A stretch of 64,000 nt of DNA from a virus. The stretch spans positions 20,888 to 84,887 of the IMG/VR virus record IMGVR_UViG_3300035181_001867; one strand, 5' to 3'. A model generated the notes under the pieces. The model made no database searches and was not told where the DNA came from. It saw nothing but the letters and a program-made list of their open reading frames with translations. How positions within the stretch are numbered: position 1 is the first letter of the stretch; every line of letters starts with the position of its first letter. The position numbers were made by a program, and so were the translations under genes. Shown piece by piece: positions 7,998 through 15,304 of the stretch.

Positions 7998-8633
7998 TTA
8001 AACCAGTTTAGCAACACCAGTAATTGCACTGGTAAATGTTATTGTGACCTGAAAAGCATCATCAACTTTAATGGAATAAGGTTGAATTTCTTCTCCAGTA
8101 CCATTGAATACACGAACATTAGGAACATAACCTAACCAATGACGAACAACCCAAGTGGCTGATGGTGTTGATTGTGTATATTCGTATGCATATTGTGGAG
8201 TAATTAAACCTCCATACAAATTATCATCTCCATACATACAAACAGCAGTTCCCGATGCAGCTGTATTGAATGTAACCATAATAGAGGAATCGTCCACATA
8301 ATGTATTGCATCTGGAATAATTTGATTGTTCGTATCATCAAATATTTGAACAAGAGGATATATTGGAGTTGTTGTTATTGCAGTTGTTGTGTTGAAATTG
8401 TGTTGAATTGTCCAAGAAGTGCTTGGCGTAGACTGTGTTAACACAAATGTGTCATGTTTTGGTCCTAATGGAACCCAAATAGTGTTTACACCAGCCTGAA
8501 TACAAATCCAAACTCGTTTACCTTTAAAGGTAATTCTTCCTACAACAGGTGTTAAGGGAAAATCTGCTTCAACTTGCAAAGCCATTTGTTGAGCTTGGTT
8601 ATCGTTTAAATTTAAGTCACCATAAAATTTCAC
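7998..8633 (-). CDS. Two-module tail fibre-like protein, GTG start
   Basis: A 211-residue protein. The start is the GTG at 8633: AAGGAGG lies 6 bases upstream, and the N-terminus (KFYGDLNLNDNQAQQMAL) then aligns with that of the next gene (KSYGDIDLNNNQMQRMAL). Residues 1-60 form this shared attachment-type domain with the phrase GKRVWIC. Two W-x-I-x-H-N modules follow: one at about 70-135 (TSWTIQHNFNTTT) and one at 145-211 (ATWVVRHWLGYVPNV). It is a longer paralogue of the gene at 8650. Likely a tail fibre or baseplate decoration. Confidence 0.7.
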   Translation of the reverse strand: MKFYGDLNLNDNQAQQMALQVEADFPLTPVVGRITFKGKRVWICIQAGVNTIWVPLGPKHDTFVLTQSTPSTSWTIQHNFNTTTAITTTPIYPLVQIFDDTNNQIIPDAIHYVDDSSIMVTFNTAASGTAVCMYGDDNLYGGLITPQYAYEYTQSTPSATWVVRHWLGYVPNVRVFNGTGEEIQPYSIKVDDAFQVTITFTSAITGVAKLV

Positions 8634-8649
8634 AACATGCCTCCTTAAA

Positions 8650-9060
8650 TTAAACTGTTGGATAAACTGTGGTATCACCAAACATAACAACTGCACGACC
8701 TGTAATACTAGTTCCAAAGGTTATCGTAAGACTATTATTGTTAATTGGGACAACCGAATTAGGAATTAACATGTTTCCTGTATTATCATAAACCTGAACT
8801 AATGGACTACCTGCATTCAGATTGTGAACGACAGTCCAAGATGAGGAAGCAGTAGTTTGATCATGCGTATATGTATTTGTTGTTCCTGTTAAAGGAATCC
8901 AAGCTGGAACTCCAAGAGTAATTTCAGCACAAATCCAAACTCTCTTTCCTGTGTAAGCAATTCTACCAACTACGGGGGGGTTTGGGAGATTTGCTTCTTC
9001 TTGAAGAGCCATGCGCTGCATTTGGTTGTTGTTAAGGTCAATATCTCCATAAGATTTCAT
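8650..9060 (-). CDS. Single-module tail fibre-like protein with attachment domain
   Basis: A 136-residue protein consisting of the same N-terminal domain as its downstream neighbour (YGDIDLNNNQMQRMAL ... PVVGRIAYTGKRVWIC) and one W-x-I-x-H-N module (SSWTVVHNLNAGSPLVQVYD ... TGRAVVMFGD). The start at 9060 has CGGAGAA 8 bases upstream, and a late promoter lies at 9091-9098. It heads a late operon running from 9060 down to 7536. By layout it is a small fibre; the first 60 residues probably anchor it to the virion. Function inferred. Confidence 0.72.
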   Translation of the reverse strand: MKSYGDIDLNNNQMQRMALQEEANLPNPPVVGRIAYTGKRVWICAEITLGVPAWIPLTGTTNTYTHDQTTASSSWTVVHNLNAGSPLVQVYDNTGNMLIPNSVVPINNNSLTITFGTSITGRAVVMFGDTTVYPTV

Positions 9061-9090
9061 TTTTTATTCTCCGTAGTTTGTGTCATAGTA

Positions 9091-9098
9091 GTATTTAT
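9091..9098 (-). promoter_or_regulatory. T4-type late promoter for the module-protein operon
   Basis: ATAAATAC on the minus strand, 31 bases before the ATG at 9060. Confidence 0.65.
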
Positions 9099-9112
9099 GA
9101 TTTAGGAGAAAC

Positions 9113-9139
9113 AAAAAAAGCCTCCGAAGAGGCTTTTTT
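9113..9139 (-). terminator. Rho-independent terminator after the long tail fibre gene
   Basis: Stem GCCTC / GAGGC extended by A-T pairs, CGAA-type tetraloop, T-tract on both strands; lies just downstream of the stop at 9155. Confidence 0.85.
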
Positions 9140-9154
9140 GTAAGAGTTTTAAAA

Positions 9155-12001
9155 TTAACCCTTAACACCCATAACAATACAGGTTCCAGCGACAGCTGTG
9201 TTAAAAGTAACTGTAACTGTGTTTGCATCTGTAAATGTGATGCTTTGTGGAATAATAACTTCATCTAAATTATCAACGATTGTAACAACAACATATTTCT
9301 GACCAATATTGTGTGTGATCGTCCATGATGTAGCAGCTGTTCCAACTGTTCCTTGGTGATAAATCTTCTGTGCTTGCCATGCAGTACCATCAGCAATAAG
9401 AGCTGTTCCAGAAGCTGTTGCAGGAGCTGTGCCAACATCATGCAAATCACCAAGGTTAATACCTGCTGTGTTCACAGAAACAGTAACTGTTCCAGCGCTT
9501 TCAGTTGTAGTAACTGTTGAACTACCAGCAATCGTCAATGTTGCACCAAGAGCTACTGTACTAGAACCTGTATCACCAGCAACTGTAATGGTGTTGTGTG
9601 ATAACGCAACTGCACCGGTTGTAACTGTGAAGTCTGTACCGAAACTAGCAACACCCTTCTGTGAAGAAGAAGCATCAGAAGCATTGATTGTGATTGTGTT
9701 AGCTGTAACTGCAGTTGTGATACCTTGACCTGAAGTTCCTAATACTGAGAATGTTTCACCAAGAGCGACTGGATCAGCAGTACCTGTATCAGCAGCCATT
9801 GTGATGGAACTGTTTGCAAGCTTACTGTTACCAATTGTTCCAAGAACAACACTACCAGAAGTTACTGTAAATTCAGTTGCATCAAACTTAGCAACACCCT
9901 TCTGTGAAGAAGAAGCATTAGCAGCTGTGATTGTGAATGTAGAAGTTCCTGCTGGGGATTCAACAACATCAGAAGCGATACCTTGTACGGAGTCACCCTT
10001 GATTTGTAACGTATCACCAAGAACTAATGTATCGGTAGCTGTATCACCGTTAATTGTGAATGAAGGATGTGCTAACATTGCATTTGTAACACCAGCAGCA
10101 CTGATCTTCAAGCCTGTAGCAGACTGTTCCATTCCAGAACCTGAATCAAGAACGAATGTTAACTGACCACCTGTAGCTGTACTTGTAAGCTGAACAGCCT
10201 TACCAGATACAACGTCAACACCAACTTCATCAGTAGGTAATTGAACAATACCAGCACCCATGTTAATGTAAACTGTGTTACCAGTGTTAGCCAAACCTGT
10301 ACCCCAAACGAATGCTTGACCACCAGAGAACTGGCTGAATGCAACACTGTCGGTTCCAACTGTAGTAACTGTAGCTGTTTCTGTCCAACCTGTACCTTCG
10401 TTGACTGTACCTTGCTGAACGAATGTAGCTGATCCATCAAATTCTGCTGCTGTATTCATATCTGCTGCACGAGTCATTGCTGTAGCTGCACCATTGAACA
10501 CATAGATACCATTTTCGGAAGCAGTTGTTTGATCTTTTACCAATACACGGTCACCCGCTGTAAGAGTAATACCATCAATCGCGGCACCAGGAGCAGTAAT
10601 TGTTACATTTCCTGTGGTTGCAACTACAACTGCAGGCTTCCATGAAAGACCATTAACTGCTGAATCAACATATGCCTTGTTAGCTGCTTGTGTGTTTGCT
10701 GTTGGGGCATCTGGAAGAGTGATATATGTACCAGAGGACATGACCAAATTACCAGTCATTGTGTCACCAGCAACGTTAACATAAGTTGCATCAACAAGAG
10801 CTGTAATGTCTGCAGTAACAACTGCTGTAGTTCCTGTTACACGACCAAATGTGTCTGTAGCTAACTTCAAGAATGTACCTGAACCTGAATCTGTAACAGT
10901 TGCAAGACCAAATGTTGTATCTGTAGTAACACCAGAAGCATCACCAGTAATAACTAACTGACCAGAATTAACTGCGAGTGAACGTGTTGTTGCTGTACCA
11001 TTACCCGTACGGACGACATAACCAGTTGTTGTCAAACCTTCATAAGCAGCCAAGTCATTCGCAAGAGCAAGTGTTGGGTTACCAGAAGCACCATTCCCGT
11101 TTGTGACTGTAATACCAGCTGTAGGAGCTGTTAATGTACGATAGGAAATTGTTGTACCATTAGAAGCAAGAATTCCGGTACCGCCTGTAGCAACTGCACC
11201 TGTGGCTGCATCCAACTTACCGATAGCAACTTGAAGACTGTCAGTCGAACCAACAATTGTTGTTGAAGAATAGCTATGAGCAGCTGAACCGTCAGTCATA
11301 CCTGTGAATGTTTCTAGATTTAGAACATCACCTTCGTTGTTTGTAATACGTGCATCAAAACCATTGATGTTAGCAGCTGTTTCTGTAATTGCATGAAGCT
11401 TAACGAAGTCTGCATTTACTGCACCAGCAGAATAAAGTTGATTAACTTCTGTTGCTGTTGTTGTAACATCGGTTACATCAGCAAGAACTAATGTATGATT
11501 ATGCCACTTTGCATCACCGGTTCCATATGGATCATATGGATCAATGGCTTGATATTGAAGGAATTGTCCATTCGTTGCATTAGCATTGTGTAAACCTGTG
11601 TTAACGTCTAACAATTCTGACAACTCATTAGCAGAATTAATTGCTGCGTCCAATTGCATAATTGCATCTGCAACAGAAGCTGGCGCCGTAATATACCATG
11701 CACCTGTATATGAGCCAGCATTAAACGTTCCGTCAGCTTTTAAACCAACAGCAGTCTCAATGTTATCAACTTCTGTTTGAAGAGCTGTGGCGTTTCCACC
11801 TGTTGCTAAGCGCACCCAAGCTGCACCATCAGCGTAGTAATAACCAATTCCAGGATATGTCGTTCCAGCACCTGTTTGGAAAGCAATACGACCCGCTGTT
11901 GTTGCCGCCAAAGAGGTCAAATCGGATACCCGTTCCATCACTGCATTCTGAAGTTCACCAGCGCCTAGTGTAGAAAATTTTAAATTACCATTAACTTGCA
12001 T
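9155..12001 (-). CDS. Long tail fibre-like structural protein
   Basis: A 948-residue protein, visibly more GC-rich than its neighbours, dominated by A, T, G, V and S. The N-terminus (MQVNGNLKF ... GRIAFQTG) resembles the attachment domains of the short fibre genes next door. The middle is a long β-repeat shaft, with repeated phrases such as SSQKGVAKFD / SSQKGVASFG and ITMAADTGTADPVALGETF / ITVAGDTGSSTVALGATL. A 'LPDAPTANTQAANKAYVD' segment is typical of long phage fibres. The C-terminus is one W-x-I-x-H-N module (TSWTITHNIGQKY ... TVTFNTAVAGTCIVMG). Good AGGAG binding site. Likely a trimeric fibre; receptor unknown. Confidence 0.82.
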   Translation of the reverse strand: MQVNGNLKFSTLGAGELQNAVMERVSDLTSLAATTAGRIAFQTGAGTTYPGIGYYYADGAAWVRLATGGNATALQTEVDNIETAVGLKADGTFNAGSYTGAWYITAPASVADAIMQLDAAINSANELSELLDVNTGLHNANATNGQFLQYQAIDPYDPYGTGDAKWHNHTLVLADVTDVTTTATEVNQLYSAGAVNADFVKLHAITETAANINGFDARITNNEGDVLNLETFTGMTDGSAAHSYSSTTIVGSTDSLQVAIGKLDAATGAVATGGTGILASNGTTISYRTLTAPTAGITVTNGNGASGNPTLALANDLAAYEGLTTTGYVVRTGNGTATTRSLAVNSGQLVITGDASGVTTDTTFGLATVTDSGSGTFLKLATDTFGRVTGTTAVVTADITALVDATYVNVAGDTMTGNLVMSSGTYITLPDAPTANTQAANKAYVDSAVNGLSWKPAVVVATTGNVTITAPGAAIDGITLTAGDRVLVKDQTTASENGIYVFNGAATAMTRAADMNTAAEFDGSATFVQQGTVNEGTGWTETATVTTVGTDSVAFSQFSGGQAFVWGTGLANTGNTVYINMGAGIVQLPTDEVGVDVVSGKAVQLTSTATGGQLTFVLDSGSGMEQSATGLKISAAGVTNAMLAHPSFTINGDTATDTLVLGDTLQIKGDSVQGIASDVVESPAGTSTFTITAANASSSQKGVAKFDATEFTVTSGSVVLGTIGNSKLANSSITMAADTGTADPVALGETFSVLGTSGQGITTAVTANTITINASDASSSQKGVASFGTDFTVTTGAVALSHNTITVAGDTGSSTVALGATLTIAGSSTVTTTESAGTVTVSVNTAGINLGDLHDVGTAPATASGTALIADGTAWQAQKIYHQGTVGTAATSWTITHNIGQKYVVVTIVDNLDEVIIPQSITFTDANTVTVTFNTAVAGTCIVMGVKG

Positions 12002-12081
12002 TTTATTCTCCTGAAAATTTTTTGTTGTTTAAACCTGTGTGTTTTTGCAAAAACATACCAAAAGATATTTCTATCATGTTT

Positions 12082-12089
12082 ATATTTAT
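12082..12089 (-). promoter_or_regulatory. T4-type late promoter for the long fibre gene
   Basis: ATAAATAT on the minus strand, about 80 bases upstream of the ATG at 12001. Confidence 0.5.
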
Positions 12090-12130
12090 GGTTATAAAGT
12101 TACATTCAAAAACTTCGTTGATTCCCTACG

Positions 12131-12370
12131 TTATTCTGTGGAACTCTTATTTAATCTACGCACTGATGTCGTTAATTGTTTAATTGTATTGTTGAATGTG
12201 ATTGGTTCAACTAAAATCTTTCCAAAATCAAAATTTTGTAAAAAATCATCACTGACGTTATTAAAAACAAACGTTCCTTTTCCATTAGTTTCAACTGTAA
12301 TAGTATCAAGTTCATAACTATTAATTTTTAAGCAAGCAGCCAAAACTATATCACTCGTTTTATATTGCAT
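12131..12370 (-). CDS. Small protein resembling the DUF5659 family
   Basis: A 79-residue protein starting YKTSDIVLAACLKINSY, then β-hairpin-like GKGTFVFNNVSDDF and a helical end (FNNTIKQLTTSVRRL). The order 'Y-K-T-S-D-x-x-L-A-A-x-L' followed by a G-x-x-x-F-V-F strand matches small proteins annotated as DUF5659, common in phages and their hosts but without known activity. It starts behind AAGGAT, and a late promoter lies upstream at 12388-12395. It is placed among fibre genes, so a role in the virion is possible but not shown. Confidence 0.65.
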   Translation of the reverse strand: MQYKTSDIVLAACLKINSYELDTITVETNGKGTFVFNNVSDDFLQNFDFGKILVEPITFNNTIKQLTTSVRRLNKSSTE

Positions 12371-12387
12371 TCTAATATCCTTTTATG

Positions 12388-12395
12388 TTATTTAT
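12388..12395 (-). promoter_or_regulatory. T4-type late promoter overlapping an upstream stop codon
   Basis: ATAAATAA on the minus strand, 18 bases before the ATG at 12370; it overlaps the end of the upstream gene (12392). Confidence 0.5.
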
Positions 12396-12958
12396 GCTGG
12401 TTTGAACAATATTAAATGGGCGAAACCACTCATTGGGGTTGTAAATGTTACAGTAATTTGGTTTGCGTCATCAATTATGGTTGAGTCAGGAAAGATGTGT
12501 TCCCTGGCTGTTGTGTATATTTGACAAATTAATGATGTAGTATTTTGATTGTGTTGAATTACCCATTGGTTCACAGAAGATATTTGTGTATGAACATACC
12601 CAAACGCTGGAAAGGAAATAATTTGACCACTTCCTAAATTTGTTTCTATCCAATTAATTTCACTATTTGGTAAAGCACCAGTAGCGAAATCTCTTACTTC
12701 TCCAGTCTGACTGACATATTTATAATACGTATCTCCAGAGCGAACAAAAGATCCAGCTGTATATCCATTTTGAAGATATACTAACATACCTTCTGTTAAA
12801 CGTTGACCTGAAATGTTTGTTAAATAATCTCCAACAGTTCCTGAAATACTTTGCAAAGTTCCACGAAGGTCAGTATCAATTGCAATAGGAGCATTGGAGT
12901 TTGGTGCCCAAGTTCCAGGCCATGTATTTTTGGTTAGTCCGTTATAATTTCCACTCAT
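12392..12958 (-). CDS. Tail fibre-like protein ending in a W-x-I-x-H-N module
   Basis: A 188-residue protein. Residues 1-110 form a domain without recognised family, with phrases such as RLTEGMLVYLQNGYTAGSF and GDTYYKYVSQTGEV that suggest a small β-domain. Residues 118-188 are one module (NQWVIQHNQNTTSLICQIY ... ITVTFTTPMSGFAHLILF). Its ATG overlaps the stop of the upstream gene (ATGA), so translation is coupled. Part of the fibre/baseplate operon from 15232 to 12392. Confidence 0.7.
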   Translation of the reverse strand: MSGNYNGLTKNTWPGTWAPNSNAPIAIDTDLRGTLQSISGTVGDYLTNISGQRLTEGMLVYLQNGYTAGSFVRSGDTYYKYVSQTGEVRDFATGALPNSEINWIETNLGSGQIISFPAFGYVHTQISSVNQWVIQHNQNTTSLICQIYTTAREHIFPDSTIIDDANQITVTFTTPMSGFAHLILFKPA

Positions 12959-14250
12959 GATATACTCACATATGTATTACCAGGCTGTAGAATAATTCCA
13001 TATAAATTGTAGCTAACAGGAACATAACCAGAAGGTAGCGGGGTTGGTTGTAACGATACAGAATTTCCTGTTGTAACGGAGACATCTGATAATAATGATG
13101 GTGAAGCACCAGTTTTAAACGTTGTTGGTTGAGTTGCCGAAGTTTTGACTGCAAACCAGAATGCTTGAGGAACAACTGCATTATTCATGATATACCCAGA
13201 AAGTGCTTTTACTTGATCTCCCAACTGTGTTACTCCAGCAGCGAAGCCTGTTCCATTAACGATATTACTAACTGTTGGAACAACTGCAACAGATGCTGTC
13301 CACAAATAAAGAGATGGATACGTGAATGCTGCAGATAAAATAGATGCCGACGACGACAGTTGAGCTGTATAGGATGTCCCAGTAACTGATACAGGTCTTG
13401 TAAACGTTGTTAAACAAGTTAAAGTTCTTGTTATACTAATGTTGTCTTTGGTGATTGGAACTGTAAATGTAAACGTTCCGTTGGATGTTGGATTGTTAAC
13501 ATTTCCTCCAACAGGAGTAACAGAACTAGAACATACAGCAGCAACATTATTTATACCTGAAACAGTAATTGTATATGGAGTAGAAGTATATGATGATAAG
13601 AATGTTTGACCGGTTAAATTTCCCAACAACAGTGTTAAGGTTGGTGTTACCCATGTAATGTTTACTTGGGCAGCGTTATCTGTAAACGGTAGCTCTCCGG
13701 AACCTGTTGAGTAATTAAAACTAATAACTCCGTTAACACTGCCTCCGTTAATTGTAGTAGAAATAGGACGAATATACCCAGATGGTGGAGTTGTAAATTG
13801 TTGTGTCCAGCTTATTCCACCGCTTGGTGTTGGGAGCATAGACCCAGCTGTAAAATTTTCCAAAGGACTTATTGAACCTGTTGTAGCTGTAATACTTCTA
13901 ACAGAACTAATATATTCTGTTGTAAAATCCGGCGGATTAGCAACTGAAATATTAAAACCATTAGCAGGAACGTCCCAATTAAGTGAGGTTGATGGAAGTG
14001 GTGAAGCCGACAGTGTCGGTGAAAAAGTTGCAAGAACTAATTCTAGTAAATTATTCGGATTAAAACTCGCAGACCGAACTAACTGTAACACACCTTTATC
14101 GATAAACCCTGTTAATGTTCGTAAGTTGTTGTTTTCAGTCCACACAAGTGGATCAACACCTCCACTACTTCCACCTCCACTACTCGGATTACTTTTTGCA
14201 ACCCACTTACCTGTGTCCTTGTCAATATATAATGGAACCAAATTAGACAT
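12955..14250 (-). CDS. Tail fibre-like structural protein
   Basis: A 431-residue protein with a short N-terminal segment (PLYIDKDTGKWVAK), a Gly/Ser linker, and then a long T/S/N/P-rich β-repeat region. Repeated phrases such as ITWVTPTLTLLLGNL, GTFTFTVPITKDNISI and SVTGTSYTAQLSSSAS suggest tandem Ig-like or β-sandwich units. The C-terminal 90 residues (QAFWFAVKTSATQPTTFKTG) may be a separate domain. The first residues are similar in style to those of phage fibre anchors. It is tightly packed between neighbours (4-base overlap downstream, 13-base gap upstream). No enzymatic motif. Confidence 0.72.
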   Translation of the reverse strand: MSNLVPLYIDKDTGKWVAKSNPSSGGGSSGGVDPLVWTENNNLRTLTGFIDKGVLQLVRSASFNPNNLLELVLATFSPTLSASPLPSTSLNWDVPANGFNISVANPPDFTTEYISSVRSITATTGSISPLENFTAGSMLPTPSGGISWTQQFTTPPSGYIRPISTTINGGSVNGVISFNYSTGSGELPFTDNAAQVNITWVTPTLTLLLGNLTGQTFLSSYTSTPYTITVSGINNVAAVCSSSVTPVGGNVNNPTSNGTFTFTVPITKDNISITRTLTCLTTFTRPVSVTGTSYTAQLSSSASILSAAFTYPSLYLWTASVAVVPTVSNIVNGTGFAAGVTQLGDQVKALSGYIMNNAVVPQAFWFAVKTSATQPTTFKTGASPSLLSDVSVTTGNSVSLQPTPLPSGYVPVSYNLYGIILQPGNTYVSIS

Positions 14251-14263
14251 CTATAATTCCTCC

Positions 14264-15232
14264 TTATGATTGATCAAGAATGACTTGTTCTTCGATACTA
14301 ACATAAATTGTATCAGAATCAACCACCATCCCTATTCGTTGTATTGAACCTGTTTGAGGAACAACAGTTGTAATTTGTCCTGATGCTCCAACAAATAAAG
14401 GAGTAGAGGCTGGAACCGTCCAATTCCAATTATTGTTTGTTATATATCCGCCAGAATGAATTATTCCTTGATCACCAATATTCATATTCCACTTTACAAT
14501 CCCAGCCGCTGGTTTGGTTTGATCCAAGTAAGATGCTAAAACAAGAGTGTTATAATCTTGGTAAGCAACAACAGACCACTGGGGAATTGCTTCTTTCGCA
14601 ATGCATAAATCGGTTGCACCTTCCAACACAACATTTGAAACTCTCGAAAGATGTGAGATGATTGGTGATTCTGTCGTTAGGTATTGACCCTTATTATCAC
14701 GTTGCCACTTTTTTATCGGTTTTTCGTCATCATCAAACAAAATAAATCCAGAGTTTACTCCAACATTTATACCTGCTTGTGAACCTGGAAGGTATGGAAT
14801 GATTACTGAACTATTATCATATTTTGCAGCAAAACACCGGATACAAGGAACCCACCTGGATCCATTCCAGTAATTCATTAATGTGTTTGTCAAGTCAAAC
14901 CAGTGTTGATTTGTAGCAGGATTTGTAGGTGCTGAATAAAGGTATTTCGGTTCGTGTGAAGTATATCCAAATGTTCTAACTGCAGTTACGGGATCAATGT
15001 CCCAATATAACCATTGATCGTTAGAACCTGTGAAAGGACCCCATGCATGTGTCACTGTTACTGTTTCTTCAAACAAATAATCTGTATCATTAAAGGCAAA
15101 ATTTATGATAGTGGGAGTGGGAGATACTACAAGATTGATAAATTGTCCACCACTTACTTTTTGTAATGCCGCAGGGTTTGAATTACTATCAACCTGCAAA
15201 CGAACTAATCCTTGTCTGAAAGGCACATACAT
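14264..15232 (-). CDS. Virion structural protein of the baseplate/fibre operon
   Basis: A 322-residue protein with an aromatic-rich N-terminal half. It includes the short carbohydrate-binding-style phrase W-N-G-S-R-W-V near residue 118 and the N-terminal phrase FRQGLVRLQVDSNSNPAAL. The C-terminal half contains several G-turn/β phrases (GDQGIIHSGGYITNNNWNW, LFVGASGQITTV). It starts behind AAAAGGAAAAAC with an exact late promoter at 15255-15262, and is the first gene of the operon down to 12392. No specific family is recognised. Confidence 0.7.
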   Translation of the reverse strand: MYVPFRQGLVRLQVDSNSNPAALQKVSGGQFINLVVSPTPTIINFAFNDTDYLFEETVTVTHAWGPFTGSNDQWLYWDIDPVTAVRTFGYTSHEPKYLYSAPTNPATNQHWFDLTNTLMNYWNGSRWVPCIRCFAAKYDNSSVIIPYLPGSQAGINVGVNSGFILFDDDEKPIKKWQRDNKGQYLTTESPIISHLSRVSNVVLEGATDLCIAKEAIPQWSVVAYQDYNTLVLASYLDQTKPAAGIVKWNMNIGDQGIIHSGGYITNNNWNWTVPASTPLFVGASGQITTVVPQTGSIQRIGMVVDSDTIYVSIEEQVILDQS

Positions 15233-15254
15233 AGTTTTTCCTTTTTATTATTAA

Positions 15255-15262
15255 TATTTATA
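15255..15262 (-). promoter_or_regulatory. T4-type late promoter (exact consensus)
   Basis: Exact TATAAATA on the minus strand, 23 bases before the ATG at 15232; a second near-match (AAATAAATA) lies about 20 bases further upstream. Confidence 0.75.
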
Positions 15263-15304
15263 TTGTTATGTTTATATTTATTTAGGAGGGGTTTTGTTCC
15301 CCGT

